NCBI RefSeq assembly: GCF_900230285.1
Contig: NZ_OCNK01000002.1
Coordinates: 372,001-436,000 of the forward strand
DNA length: 64,000 nt
DNA from: Blastococcus haudaquaticus
Lineage (GTDB): Bacteria; Actinomycetota; Actinomycetes; Mycobacteriales; Geodermatophilaceae
Direction of reading: 5' to 3'
Part shown: positions 1 through 10,106 of the stretch, in pieces
Layout: every line of letters starts with the position of its first letter
Numbering within the stretch: position 1 is the stretch's first letter
Position numbers and translations under genes: made by a program
The notes under the pieces: generated by a model
Database searches by the model: none
What the model saw: only the letters and a program-made list of their open reading frames with translations
Told to the model about the DNA's origin: nothing

Positions 1-17
1 CCACCTTGGCCCCTCTC

Positions 18-2054
18 TCAGCGGAGGAACGCGGCAGCGACGCCGGAGTCCACGGGCACGTGCAGCCCCGTCGTCCGGGTGAGCTCGCCGCCGGTCAGTG
101 CGAACACGGCGTCGGCCACGTGGTCGGGGAGGACCTCGCGCTTGAGCAGGGTCCGCTGGGCGTAGAACTCGCCGAGCTTGTCCTCCTCGACCCCGTACAC
201 GGCCGCCCGGCTGGCCCCCCAGCCGCCGGCGAAGATGCCCGACCCGCGGACGACGCCGTCGGGGTTGATGCCGTTGACCCGGATCTGGTGCGGGCCGAGC
301 TCGGCGGCCAGCAGCCGTACCTGGTGGGCCTGGTCGGCCTTGGTGGCGCCGTAGGCGATGTTGTTCGGCCCGGCGAACAGGGAGTTCTTCGAGGAGATGT
401 AGACGATGTCCCCGCCGAGCTCCTGCTCGATCATGATCCGGGCCGCCTCGCGTGAGACCAGGAAGCTCCCCTTCGCCATCACGTCGTGCTGCAGGTCCCA
501 GTCCTGCTCGGTGGTCTCCAGCAGCGGCTTGGAGATCGACAGGCCGGCGTTGTTCACCACCAGGTCGACACCCCCGAACGCGAGCAGCGCCTCCCGGAAC
601 GCGGCGGCCACGGCTTCGGCGTCGCTGACGTCGGCGGCCACGCCGATCGCCACGTCAGCGGACCCGATCTCGGCCGCGGCGTCCTGGGCCTTCGCCAGGT
701 CCAGGTCGGCGACGACGACGCAGGCGCCCTCGGCGGCCAGGCGGTGCGCGACCGCCTTGCCGATGCCGCTGGCCGCACCGGTGACCAGCGCGACGCGGGT
801 CGCCAGCGACTTGGGCTTCGGCATCCGCTGGAGCTTGGCCTCCTCCAGCGCCCAGTACTCGATGCGGAACTTCTCGCTCTCGTCGATGGGCGCGTAGGTG
901 GAGACCGCCTCGGCGCCGCGCATCACGTTGATCGCGTTGACGTAGAACTCGCCGGCCACTCGGGCGGTCTGCTTGTTGGCGCCGAAGCTGAACATGCCGA
1001 CGCCGGGCACCAGCACGATCGCCGGGTCGGCGCCGCGCATCGCCGGGCTGTCCGGGGTGGCGTGCCGCGCGTAGTAGGCGGCGTACTCGGCGCGGTACTC
1101 CTGGTGCAGCTCCTTCAGCCGCGCGACGACGTCCTCGACCGGCGCGGTCGCCGGCAGGTCGACGACCAGCGGGCGCACCTTGGTGCGCAGGAAGTGGTCG
1201 GGGCAGCTCGTGCCCAGCGCGGCGAGACGGGGGTGCTCGCTCGACGCCAGGAAGTCGAGGACGACGTCGGAATCGGTGACGTGCCCGACCTGCGGCTTGT
1301 CGGTCGAGGCCAGGCCGCGGATCACCGGCGCGAGGGCGGCCGCCCTGATCCGCCGCTCCCCCTCCGGCAGCGCCTCGTACCCGGGCAGCGCCGGGCCGAA
1401 GGGATCCGGGCGGCCGCGCTCGGCGAGGAACTGCTCCGCCGTCCGGATGATCTCGAGGCTGTTGGCCTCGCACTGCTCGCTGGTCTCCCCCCACGCGGTC
1501 ACGCCGTGCCCGCCGAGGATGCAGCCGATCGCCTGCGGGTTCTTCTCCGCGATCTCGGCGATGTCGAGCCCGAGCTGGAAGCCGGGCCGCCGCCAGGGCA
1601 CCCAGACCACCCGGTCGCCGAAGCACTCGCGGGTCAGCTGCTCGCCGTCGGCGGCGGTGGCCAGGGCGATCCCGGAGTCGGGGTGCAGGTGGTCGACGTG
1701 CGCGGCCCGGACGAGGCCGTGCATCGCGGTGTCGATGCTCGGCGCGGCGCCGCCACGGCCGTGCAGGCAGTAGTCGAACGCGGCGACCATCTCGTCCTCC
1801 CGGTCGACGCCCGGGTAGACGTCGACCAGCGAGCGGAGCCGGTCGAGCCGGAGGACGGCGAGGCCGGCCTCCTCCAGCGTGCCGAGGTCGCCGCCGGAGC
1901 CCTTCACCCAGAGCAGCTCGACCGGCTGACCGGTGACCGGGTCGGTGTCGGTGCCCTGGGCGGAGGTGTTGCCGCCGGCGTAGTTGGTGTTGCGCGGGTC
2001 CGCGCCGAGCCGGTTGCTACGGGTCAGGAGGTCGCTGACCACGGGGTTCGTCAC
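18..2054 (-). CDS. rhaDE: Bifunctional rhamnulose-1-phosphate aldolase / short-chain dehydrogenase (RhaD-RhaE fusion)
   Basis: Predicted 678-residue cytoplasmic fusion. The N-terminal ~400 residues are a class II aldolase domain with the metal-site motifs HLHPDSGIA and GGHGVTAWG. It would cleave L-rhamnulose-1-phosphate to DHAP and L-lactaldehyde. The C-terminal ~260 residues are an SDR domain with the nucleotide motif TGAASGIGKA and active-site YGATKAD, expected to oxidise lactaldehyde to lactate. Full length for the known actinobacterial and Bacillus aldolase/SDR fusion family. GTG start with a GGAAGG ribosome site upstream. It lies 95 bp downstream of rhaI on the same strand and very probably shares its transcript. 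No RhaB-type kinase is in the window, so it may lie beyond the left edge. Confident family call; the reaction follows from the family. Confidence 0.93.
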   Translation of the reverse strand: MTNPVVSDLLTRSNRLGADPRNTNYAGGNTSAQGTDTDPVTGQPVELLWVKGSGGDLGTLEEAGLAVLRLDRLRSLVDVYPGVDREDEMVAAFDYCLHGRGGAAPSIDTAMHGLVRAAHVDHLHPDSGIALATAADGEQLTRECFGDRVVWVPWRRPGFQLGLDIAEIAEKNPQAIGCILGGHGVTAWGETSEQCEANSLEIIRTAEQFLAERGRPDPFGPALPGYEALPEGERRIRAAALAPVIRGLASTDKPQVGHVTDSDVVLDFLASSEHPRLAALGTSCPDHFLRTKVRPLVVDLPATAPVEDVVARLKELHQEYRAEYAAYYARHATPDSPAMRGADPAIVLVPGVGMFSFGANKQTARVAGEFYVNAINVMRGAEAVSTYAPIDESEKFRIEYWALEEAKLQRMPKPKSLATRVALVTGAASGIGKAVAHRLAAEGACVVVADLDLAKAQDAAAEIGSADVAIGVAADVSDAEAVAAAFREALLAFGGVDLVVNNAGLSISKPLLETTEQDWDLQHDVMAKGSFLVSREAARIMIEQELGGDIVYISSKNSLFAGPNNIAYGATKADQAHQVRLLAAELGPHQIRVNGINPDGVVRGSGIFAGGWGASRAAVYGVEEDKLGEFYAQRTLLKREVLPDHVADAVFALTGGELTRTTGLHVPVDSGVAAAFLR

Positions 2055-2095
2055 GTTCGTCGTCCTTCCGATGGTGACGTGCTGGAACGGCCTGG

Positions 2096-2122
2096 CCGCA
2101 GGGGCCCGCCGCGAGCCTGCGG
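2096..2122. terminator. Intercistronic hairpin between rhaI and rhaDE
   Basis: CCGCAGG at 2096-2102 pairs with CCTGCGG at 2116-2122 around a 13-nt GC-rich loop, in the 95-bp gap between rhaI and rhaDE. There is no U-tract, so it more likely acts as an mRNA stability or partial attenuation element than as a full stop. Structure seen, function inferred. Confidence 0.35.
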
Positions 2123-2149
2123 GGGGTGGGGGGGCGGTCAGGTCCTTCG

Positions 2150-3319
2150 TCAGGCGCCCCAGCCGGCCTGCTGGCCGCCGACGCGCTCGCGGGCGATGCG
2201 CTCCTGGTAGCCGGAGCGGGCGTAGGCGGCGGACGGCTCGGGGTCCAGGCCCTGCGACTCGCGCAGCTCGCCCAGCAGCGGACGGACGTCGGTGTTGTAC
2301 GCGTCCATCAGCAGCGCGTTGGCGCCGAGGACGTCACCGGCCTGCTGGGCCTCGGCGAGCGCCGCCCGGTCGACGAGCAGCGCCTTCGCCGTCGCCTCCT
2401 GGACGTTCGTGACCGACCGGATCTGGCCGGGGATCTTCGGCTCGATGTTGTGGCACTGGTCGAGCATGAAGTTGACGCCGGACTCCGGACGGAGCGCGTC
2501 GTTGCCGACGATCTCGTTCATGATCCGGAACAGCTGGAACGGGTCGGCCGAGCCCACGATGAGGTCGTCGTCGGCGTAGTTGCGCGAGTTGAAGTCGAAG
2601 GCGCCCAGACGCCCGGCCCGCAGCAGCTGCATCACGATGAACTCGATGTTCGTGCCCGGCGCGTGGTGGCCGGTGTCCAGGACGACGGTCGCCTGCTCGC
2701 CCAGCGCGAGGCAGTGCACCAGCGAGGTGCCCCAGTCGGGGATGTCCATCGCGTAGAAGTACGGCTCGAAGAACTTGTACTCGAGCAGCATCCGCATGTC
2801 CGGGCCGAGCATCGCGTAGATCTGCGAGAGCGAGTCGGCCAGCCGGTCCTGGCGGGCGCGCAGGTCGTCCTGGCCCGGGTAGTTGGTGCCGTCCGGCAGC
2901 CACACCTTGAGGTCGGTGGAGCCGGTGGCGTGCATGACCTCGACGCACTGCGCGTGGTGGTCGACGGCCCTGCGGCGGGTCGCCGGGTCGGCGTGGGTCA
3001 GCGAGCCCAGGCGGTAGTCGTCGTCCTGGAACAGGTTGGAGTTGATCGCCCCGATCCGCACGCCCAGGTCGCCGGCGTGGGCGGCGATCTTGCCGTAGTC
3101 GTCGACGAGGTCCCACGGGATGTGCAGCGAGACCCGGGGGGCGACACCGGTGTACCGGTGCACCTGGGCGGCGTCCTCGAGCTTCTCGTACGGGTCGCGG
3201 GCCACGCCCGGCTGGCCGAACACCTTGAAGCGGGTGCCGGAGTTCCCGAACGCCCACGACGGGAGCTCGATGGTCTGGGTCGCGAGCGCGCCGATGGCGG
3301 CGGCGCGGGGGTCGGTCAC
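2150..3319 (-). CDS. rhaI: L-rhamnose isomerase (RhaI type)
   Basis: 389-residue TIM-barrel sugar isomerase, expected to convert L-rhamnose to L-rhamnulose in the cytoplasm using two divalent metals. Metal-site stretches typical of the RhaI/Pseudomonas-type enzyme are visible: LEYKFFEPYFY, VLDTGHHAPGTN and FDFNSRNYADDDL. Start chosen at the GTG at 3319, which follows an AGGAG ribosome site. The frame stays open for 29 more codons upstream, but that part is not family-like and would cross the operator. First gene of a rhaI-rhaDE unit divergent from lacI-lutABC. A LacI-type palindrome lies about 30 bp upstream. The family resembles xylose isomerase, but the RhaDE neighbour fixes the substrate well. 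Confidence 0.93.
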   Translation of the reverse strand: MTDPRAAAIGALATQTIELPSWAFGNSGTRFKVFGQPGVARDPYEKLEDAAQVHRYTGVAPRVSLHIPWDLVDDYGKIAAHAGDLGVRIGAINSNLFQDDDYRLGSLTHADPATRRRAVDHHAQCVEVMHATGSTDLKVWLPDGTNYPGQDDLRARQDRLADSLSQIYAMLGPDMRMLLEYKFFEPYFYAMDIPDWGTSLVHCLALGEQATVVLDTGHHAPGTNIEFIVMQLLRAGRLGAFDFNSRNYADDDLIVGSADPFQLFRIMNEIVGNDALRPESGVNFMLDQCHNIEPKIPGQIRSVTNVQEATAKALLVDRAALAEAQQAGDVLGANALLMDAYNTDVRPLLGELRESQGLDPEPSAAYARSGYQERIARERVGGQQAGWGA

Positions 3320-3348
3320 AAGAGCTCCTGACGGCTGGGGCACAGCTG

Positions 3349-3360
3349 TGAAACGTTTCA
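3349..3360. promoter_or_regulatory. LacI-family operator 1 (rhaI side)
   Basis: Perfect 12-bp palindrome TGAAACGTTTCA with the central CG typical of LacI/PurR-family operators. It lies 30 bp upstream of the rhaI start, so a bound repressor would block the rha promoter. Sequence seen; regulator assignment to the adjacent LacI protein is inferred. Confidence 0.75.
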
Positions 3361-3437
3361 GCGACTGCTGGCGCCGACCATAGGGAGCCTGGTAGACCTG
3401 TGTCAACGGTCACGGCGCGGCGGGCAGCGCTCGCGGT

Positions 3438-3449
3438 TGAACCGGTTCA
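3438..3449. promoter_or_regulatory. LacI-family operator 2 (lacI-lut side)
   Basis: Perfect 12-bp palindrome TGAACCGGTTCA, 35 bp upstream of the lacI GTG start. It shares the TGAA..TTCA frame with operator 1 but has CCGG at the centre. The two sites are 89 bp apart centre to centre, so one repressor could bind both and control both divergent operons. Confidence 0.72.
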
Positions 3450-3483
3450 GCGGACTGTGCCCCGACGCCCAGGAGGAGCCTGC

Positions 3484-4509
3484 GTGAACGCCAGCATCCG
3501 GGACGTGGCCGAACGCGCCGGCGTCTCCGTCGGGACGGTCAGCAACGTGCTCAACCGCCCCGATACGGTCAGCGAGTCAACCCGCGACCGCGTCCTCGCC
3601 GCGATCGAGGCCCTGGGCTTCGTCCGCAACGAGTCGGCCCGCCACCTGCGCGCGGGCCGCAGCCGCACCATCGGCCTGGTCGTCCTCGACATCGCCAACC
3701 CCTTCTTCACCGACGTCGCCCGTGGTGTCGAGGAGGTGGCCAACGCGCAGGGACTCTCGGTCATCCTCTGCAACACCGACGACGAGCCGGACAAGCAGGC
3801 GGCCCACCTCGATTCCCTCGCCGAGCAGCGCGTGCAGGGCGTGCTGATCACGCCCACTGCGGAGCCCTCCCCGCAGCTGGAGTCGTTGCGACGCCGCGGG
3901 GTGCCCGTGGTCCTCGTCGACCGCCAGGCCCCGGACATCGGCCAGTGCTCGGTCGCCGTCGACGACCACCTCGGCGGACGCCTGGCCGGCGAGCACCTGC
4001 TCGAACACGGCCACCGGCGCATCACGTTCATCGGCGGCTCCTCTGGGCTGCCGCAGATCCAGGAACGCCTGGACGGCGTGAGCGCGGCGTTCCGGGCGGT
4101 GTGCGGCTCGGACGACGGCCTGACCGTCATCTCCCCGGAGTCGCTCACCGTCGCGGGCGGGCTCGAGGCGGCCGCACGCATCGTGGGCATCCCCGCCGCC
4201 CGCCGGCCCACCGCCGCGGTGTGCGCCAACGACCTCATGGCCCTCGGCGTCCTGCAGGGGATGGTGCGCCACGGCGTCCGGGTCCCGGACGACTTCGCCA
4301 TCGTCGGGTACGACGACATCGACTTCGCGGCAGCGGCGGCGGTGCCGCTGACCTCGGTGCGCAAGCCGCGGCTGGAGCTGGGCCGACGGGCGACCGAGCT
4401 GCTGCTGGCCGAGGCCCGGGGCGACGGTCACCGGCACGAGCAGCAGGTGTTCGGCCCGATGCTCGTCGTCCGCGAGTCGAGCATGGTGCGCCGGGACCCG
4501 ACAGCATGA
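3484..4509 (+). CDS. LacI-family transcriptional regulator, probable rhamnose/lactate repressor
   Basis: 341-residue repressor. The N-terminal helix-turn-helix (IRDVAERAGVSVGTVSNVL, about residues 4-22) is followed by a hinge (LRAGRSRTIGLV) and a periplasmic-binding-like effector domain with IANPFFTDVARGVEE and VCANDLMALGVLQ. GTG start at 3484, preceded by AGGAGGAG; more upstream codons are open but lie within the operator region. First gene of the lut operon: its TGA overlaps the lutA ATG by 4 bp. It probably binds the two palindromes at 3349 and 3438 and releases them on sensing a rhamnose-pathway metabolite. Family certain; ligand inferred. Confidence 0.93.
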   Translation: MNASIRDVAERAGVSVGTVSNVLNRPDTVSESTRDRVLAAIEALGFVRNESARHLRAGRSRTIGLVVLDIANPFFTDVARGVEEVANAQGLSVILCNTDDEPDKQAAHLDSLAEQRVQGVLITPTAEPSPQLESLRRRGVPVVLVDRQAPDIGQCSVAVDDHLGGRLAGEHLLEHGHRRITFIGGSSGLPQIQERLDGVSAAFRAVCGSDDGLTVISPESLTVAGGLEAAARIVGIPAARRPTAAVCANDLMALGVLQGMVRHGVRVPDDFAIVGYDDIDFAAAAAVPLTSVRKPRLELGRRATELLLAEARGDGHRHEQQVFGPMLVVRESSMVRRDPTA

Positions 4510-5303
4510 AGATCGCCCTGTTCGTCACCTGCCTGGTGGACACGATGGTGCCGCAGGTCGCCCGGGCCACCGCCGTCCTGCTCCAGCGCCTGGGCCACGA
4601 GGTGGTCGTCCCGCCGGGGCAGAGCTGCTGCGGCCAGATGCACGTCAACACCGGGTACCGGCGCGAGGCGGTGCCGATCGTCGCCAACCACGTGCGCGCC
4701 TTCGCGGGCGCCGAGGCGATCGTGGCGCCGTCCGGCTCCTGCGTGGCCTCCATCCACCACCAGCAGGCGGCCGTCGCGCGGCGGGCCGGCGCGCACGCAC
4801 TCGCCGACGAGGCCGCAGCACTGGCGGAGCGGACCTACGAGCTGTCGCAGTTCCTGGTCGACGTCCTGGGCGTCACCGACGTCGGCGCGTACTACCCGCA
4901 CCGCGTCACCTACCACCCGACCTGCCACTCCCTGCGCATGCTCCGGGTGGGCGACCGGCCGGTCCAGCTGCTGCGCGCCGTCCGCGGTCTGGACCTCGTC
5001 GAGCTGCCCGCCGCCGACCAGTGCTGCGGGTTCGGCGGCACCTTCGCGGTCAAGAACGCCGAGACGTCGACGGCGATGCTCGCCGACAAGATGGCCAACG
5101 TGCTGTCCACGCACGCCGAGGTGTGCACGGCCGGGGACGCCTCCTGCCTGCTGCACATCGGCGGCGGGCTGTCCCGGCTGCGGTCGGGCACGCGCACCGT
5201 CCACCTCGCCGAGATCCTGGCGTCCACCGAAGAGGCCGTGACGCCCCACCAGTCGACCGCGCCATCGCTGTCCCACCCCACCACCCCGGCGGCCGCGCCA
5301 TGA
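4506..5303 (+). CDS. lutA: L-lactate oxidation complex subunit LutA (cysteine-rich CCG-domain protein)
   Basis: 265-residue protein with two CCG domains: QSCCGQMHVNTG near residue 40 and DQCCGFGGTFAVK near residue 173, the cysteine motifs that hold Fe-S clusters in LutA/YkgE and heterodisulfide-reductase-like subunits. With LutB and LutC it oxidises L-lactate to pyruvate independently of the classical flavin dehydrogenases. ATGA overlaps with lacI upstream and lutB downstream indicate translational coupling. Beside rhaDE it would consume the lactate made from rhamnose. Confidence 0.92.
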   Translation: MKIALFVTCLVDTMVPQVARATAVLLQRLGHEVVVPPGQSCCGQMHVNTGYRREAVPIVANHVRAFAGAEAIVAPSGSCVASIHHQQAAVARRAGAHALADEAAALAERTYELSQFLVDVLGVTDVGAYYPHRVTYHPTCHSLRMLRVGDRPVQLLRAVRGLDLVELPAADQCCGFGGTFAVKNAETSTAMLADKMANVLSTHAEVCTAGDASCLLHIGGGLSRLRSGTRTVHLAEILASTEEAVTPHQSTAPSLSHPTTPAAAP

Positions 5304-6760
5304 CCGCCGTCTTCCTCGGGATCCCGACGGCACCCCGCGGCGTCGGGCACCTGCGCGGCGACGAGTCCTTCCCCGACGCTGCCCGCAACTCGCTCCAGAA
5401 CGGGCAGCTCCGTGCCAACCTCGGGCACGCGACGTCGACGATCCGCGGCAAGCGGGCCGCCGTCGTCGGCGAGGTGGCCGACTGGGCGGAGCTGCGCGAG
5501 GCCGGCCGGGCGATCAAGGCGGCCACGATGGCCCGGCTCGACGAGCACCTGATCGCGCTCGAGGAGCAGGTGACCGCGCGCGGCGGGACGGTGCACTGGG
5601 CCCGGGACGCGAACGAGGCCAACGCGATCGTCACCCGGCTCGTGCAGGCGACCGGCACCGACGAGGTCGTGAAGGTCAAGTCGATGGCCACCCAGGAGAT
5701 CGGGCTCAACGAGGCACTGGAGGCGGCCGGGATCGCGGCGCACGAGACCGACCTCGCGGAGCTCATCGTCCAGCTGGGCGAGGACAAGCCGTCGCACATC
5801 CTGGTGCCGGCGATCCACAAGAACCGGGCCGAGATCCGCGAGATCTTCCTGCGCACCATGCCCGGTGTGGACCCGGAGCTCACCGACGAGCCGCGACACC
5901 TGGCCATGGCCGCCCGGGCGCACCTGCGCGAGCGGTTCCTCCGGGCCCGGGTGGCGATCAGCGGGGCGAACTTCGCCGTGGCCGAGACCGGGACGCTCGC
6001 CGTCGTCGAGTCCGAGGGCAACGGCCGGATGTGCCTGACGCTCCCGCAGACGCTGATCACCGTCATGGGCATCGAGAAGGTGGTGCCCACCTGGCGTGAC
6101 CTCGAGGTGTTCCTGCAGCTGCTCCCCCGCAGCTCCACCGGCGAGCGGATGAACCCGTACACGTCGCTGTGGGCCGGGGTGACTCCCGGCGACGGGCCGC
6201 AGGAGTTCCACCTGGTCCTCGTCGACAACGGCCGGACGGCGGTGCTCGCCGACGAGGTGGGCCGCGAGGCACTGCACTGCATCCGCTGCTCGGCCTGCCT
6301 GAACGTCTGCCCGGTGTACGAGCGCGCGGGGGGTCACGCGTACGGCTCGGTCTACCCCGGCCCGATCGGTGCGGTGCTGTCCCCGCAGCTGACCGGGGTG
6401 CAGGACAACGCCTCGCTGCCGTACGCGTCGTCGTTGTGCGGCGCCTGCTACGACGTCTGCCCGGTGGCCATCGACATCCCCTCGATCCTGGTCCACCTGC
6501 GGGCCGAGCACGTCGAGGCGCAGACCCGCACGACTCCCGAGGCCGTCGCCTTCCGGGCGCTGTCGAAGGCGATGTCCAGCCCTCGGTTGTGGCGCCTCGC
6601 CCAGCGCGCCGCCGGGCTCGGCCGGTTCCTCGCCCGGGGGAGGCCGACCCTGCCGGCCGCCCTGCCGCCGCCGGCCTCGAAGTGGACCCGCACCCGCGAC
6701 CTGCCGACGCCCCCCGCGGAGACGTTCACGCAGGCGTGGGCCCGGGAGCACGGCGGATGA
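5300..6760 (+). CDS. lutB: L-lactate oxidation complex iron-sulfur subunit LutB
   Basis: 486-residue LutB/YkgF-family protein. The N-terminal two thirds carry the LUD domain (GANFAVAETGTLAVVESEGN). A ferredoxin-like region follows: cysteines 327, 330, 333 and 337 in CIRCSACLNVCPVY, and 380, 383 and 387 in CGACYDVCPVAI, ligands for [4Fe-4S] clusters. Start codon overlaps the lutA stop (ATGA) and its stop overlaps the lutC ATG. Full family length. Electron acceptor unknown. Confidence 0.94.
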   Translation: MTAVFLGIPTAPRGVGHLRGDESFPDAARNSLQNGQLRANLGHATSTIRGKRAAVVGEVADWAELREAGRAIKAATMARLDEHLIALEEQVTARGGTVHWARDANEANAIVTRLVQATGTDEVVKVKSMATQEIGLNEALEAAGIAAHETDLAELIVQLGEDKPSHILVPAIHKNRAEIREIFLRTMPGVDPELTDEPRHLAMAARAHLRERFLRARVAISGANFAVAETGTLAVVESEGNGRMCLTLPQTLITVMGIEKVVPTWRDLEVFLQLLPRSSTGERMNPYTSLWAGVTPGDGPQEFHLVLVDNGRTAVLADEVGREALHCIRCSACLNVCPVYERAGGHAYGSVYPGPIGAVLSPQLTGVQDNASLPYASSLCGACYDVCPVAIDIPSILVHLRAEHVEAQTRTTPEAVAFRALSKAMSSPRLWRLAQRAAGLGRFLARGRPTLPAALPPPASKWTRTRDLPTPPAETFTQAWAREHGG

Positions 6761-7380
6761 CGGCGCGCGAGGACATCCTCGGCCGGATCCGGACCGCGCT
6801 CGGCCCGGACCGGCGCGTACCCGCGGAGATCAGCCGCGACTACCGGCTCACCGACGACCGCTCCCCCGACGACCTGCTCGACGTCCTGACCGACCGGCTG
6901 GAGGACTACAAGGCGACGGTGGTGCGCTGCGGTCCTGCCGACGTCGCGCCGACGATGGCCCGTGCGCTGCGGACGGCGCTCGGCGAGCACGCGCCCGCGG
7001 ACGTCGTCGTCGCCCCTGGCGTGCCCGCGGCCTGGCGGCCGGACGGCGCGGTGGAGGACGACGGCCGACCCGCGGTGGACCTGGCCGCCTACGCCGCGGC
7101 GGTCGCCGGAGTCTCCGTCGCGATCGCCGAGACCGGCACGCTGGTCCTGGACGGGAGTGCGCTGTCGGGCCGGCGTGCGCTGTCCCTGCTCCCCGACTGC
7201 CTGGTCTGCGTCGTCGAGGCCCACCAGGTCGTGAGCGGCGTCCCGGAAGGGCTGGCGCGGCTCGACCCGACCGCCCCGCTCACGATGATCAGCGGCCCGT
7301 CCGCGACCAGCGACATCGAGCTGCAGCGGGTGGAGGGCGTGCACGGCCCGCGCACGTTGGTGGTCGTGCTCGTCGCCTAG
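6757..7380 (+). CDS. lutC: L-lactate oxidation complex subunit LutC (LUD domain)
   Basis: 207-residue LutC/YkgG-family protein with the LUD-domain stretch VSVAIAETGTLVLDGS and the C-terminal SATSDIELQRVEGVHGPR signature. Third subunit of the lactate-oxidising complex and last gene of the coupled lacI-lutABC operon; ATGA overlap with lutB. Followed by about 300 bp without a convincing gene. Confidence 0.93.
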   Translation: MTAREDILGRIRTALGPDRRVPAEISRDYRLTDDRSPDDLLDVLTDRLEDYKATVVRCGPADVAPTMARALRTALGEHAPADVVVAPGVPAAWRPDGAVEDDGRPAVDLAAYAAAVAGVSVAIAETGTLVLDGSALSGRRALSLLPDCLVCVVEAHQVVSGVPEGLARLDPTAPLTMISGPSATSDIELQRVEGVHGPRTLVVVLVA

Positions 7381-7680
7381 ATCGGCGACGGGACGACTCA
7401 CGAGGCACGGCCCAGGCGCGGGGGGATTCACGACCACGCCGGGGCCGGTGCCGGCCATGTGCCCCGAGTGCTTGCACGCGAAACCACCTGACCATCGCGC
7501 GCCACGTTTGGCGGGCGGAGCGCACCCGGGGTGTCCCGGGGCCCCGCCCGGGGTCAGCATGCGCGATCCCGACTCGTCTCGCAACTGTCGTCCCCGACGT
7601 CTTTCCGGGTCGGGGGCGCGACACGCCGTGCAGTTGATGCAAACTTGCATAGAGTGCAATATTCGACCATCATGGTGCCC
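7381..7680. other. Intergenic region between lutC and the TetR gene
   Basis: No convincing gene. It holds GC-rich inverted repeats that could end the lut transcript: GGGGCCGGTGCCGGCC near 7442, and CCCGGGG blocks around 7525-7557 that can pair but lack a U-tract. The 3' end carries the AT-richer TetR operator and promoter. Confidence 0.5.
7638..7659. promoter_or_regulatory. TetR-type operator with TGCAA/TTGCA repeats
   Basis: TGCAAACTTGCA at 7638-7649, followed by TAGAG and a second TGCAA at 7655-7659. The TTGCA/TGCAA arms form two overlapping inverted repeats just upstream of the TetR start. This resembles TTGCA-type operators of TetR regulators that control DHA2 efflux pumps. The block is conspicuously AT-rich for this genome. 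Probable autoregulatory site also controlling the MFS gene. Confidence 0.62.
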
Positions 7681-8277
7681 ATGTCGACCGGCCTGCGCGA
7701 GCGCAAGAAGCTCGCCACCCGGTCGGCCCTCCACCTCGCCGCTCTCCAGCTGGTGGCCGAGCGCGGGCTGGACGAGGTGTCGGTCGACGACATCGCCGAG
7801 CGCGCCGACGTCTCGCCACGGACGTTCTTCAACTACTTCCCGTCCAAGATCGACGCCGTCGTCGGCCTGGACCCGGCAGCGCCGCAGCGGCAGGTCGAGG
7901 CCTTCCTGAGCCGGCCGGCCGACGAGTCGCCGGTCGAGGCGATGCGTGCGGTCGCCCGCGAGCAGGCCGCCGAGATGAGCGAGAACACCGAGCTGTGGCC
8001 GCTGCGCCTCACGGTGATCGACGCGCACCCGGCGGCGTTGGCGCGCCTCGCGGCGGCCTTCGGCGAGTCCGAGCAGGTCCTCGCCGCGGCGATCGGCGAG
8101 CGGACCGGCACCCGGGTGGGCGCCGACGCCTACCCCGCGCTCCTCGCCGGCGTCGCAGCCGCGGCGATGCGCACGTCGCTGCACCGCTGGTTCGCCGGCG
8201 ACTTCACCGCGGCCCTCCCGGACCTCGTCGACGAGACCTGGGACCTGCTGGCCGCGGGACTCCCCGCCCCCCGCTGA
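7681..8277 (+). CDS. TetR-family regulator of the adjacent MFS efflux pump
   Basis: 198-residue TetR protein. The N-terminal helix-turn-helix spans LVAERGLDEVSVDDIAERADVSPRTFFNYFPSK, where the RTFFNYF recognition stretch is typical. The C-terminal ligand domain is variable. ATG at 7681 chosen; an in-frame ATG at 7672 is possible and neither has a strong ribosome site. It lies 78 bp ahead of the MFS gene on the same strand and probably represses both. Inducer not predictable. Confidence 0.88.
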   Translation: MSTGLRERKKLATRSALHLAALQLVAERGLDEVSVDDIAERADVSPRTFFNYFPSKIDAVVGLDPAAPQRQVEAFLSRPADESPVEAMRAVAREQAAEMSENTELWPLRLTVIDAHPAALARLAAAFGESEQVLAAAIGERTGTRVGADAYPALLAGVAAAAMRTSLHRWFAGDFTAALPDLVDETWDLLAAGLPAPR

Positions 8278-10038
<1,761 letters not shown>

Positions 10039-10050
10039 CTGCGCGCCCCA

Positions 10051-10084
10051 CCGAGACCCGGAACCCGTCGGTTCCGGGCCTCGG
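10051..10084. terminator. Bidirectional hairpin terminator
   Basis: CCGAGACCCGGAACC (10051-10065), loop CGTC, GGTTCCGGGCCTCGG (10070-10084): near-perfect 15-bp arms with one A-C mismatch, 12 bp after the MFS stop and 22 bp from the convergent IclR stop. Ideally placed to end both transcripts. T-rich tract short. Confidence 0.8.
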
Positions 10085-10106
10085 TGCTTCAGGCCTCGCC
10101 GAGGGG

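Noticed and set aside
486-2210. A 574-codon plus-strand frame opposite rhaDE
   Set aside because: Composition is Val/Arg/Gly-rich with no domain pattern; the minus strand carries complete aldolase and SDR motifs.
2150-3406. Longer rhaI start at 3406
   Set aside because: Would add 29 atypical residues and place the LacI operator inside the gene; the GTG at 3319 has a good ribosome site.
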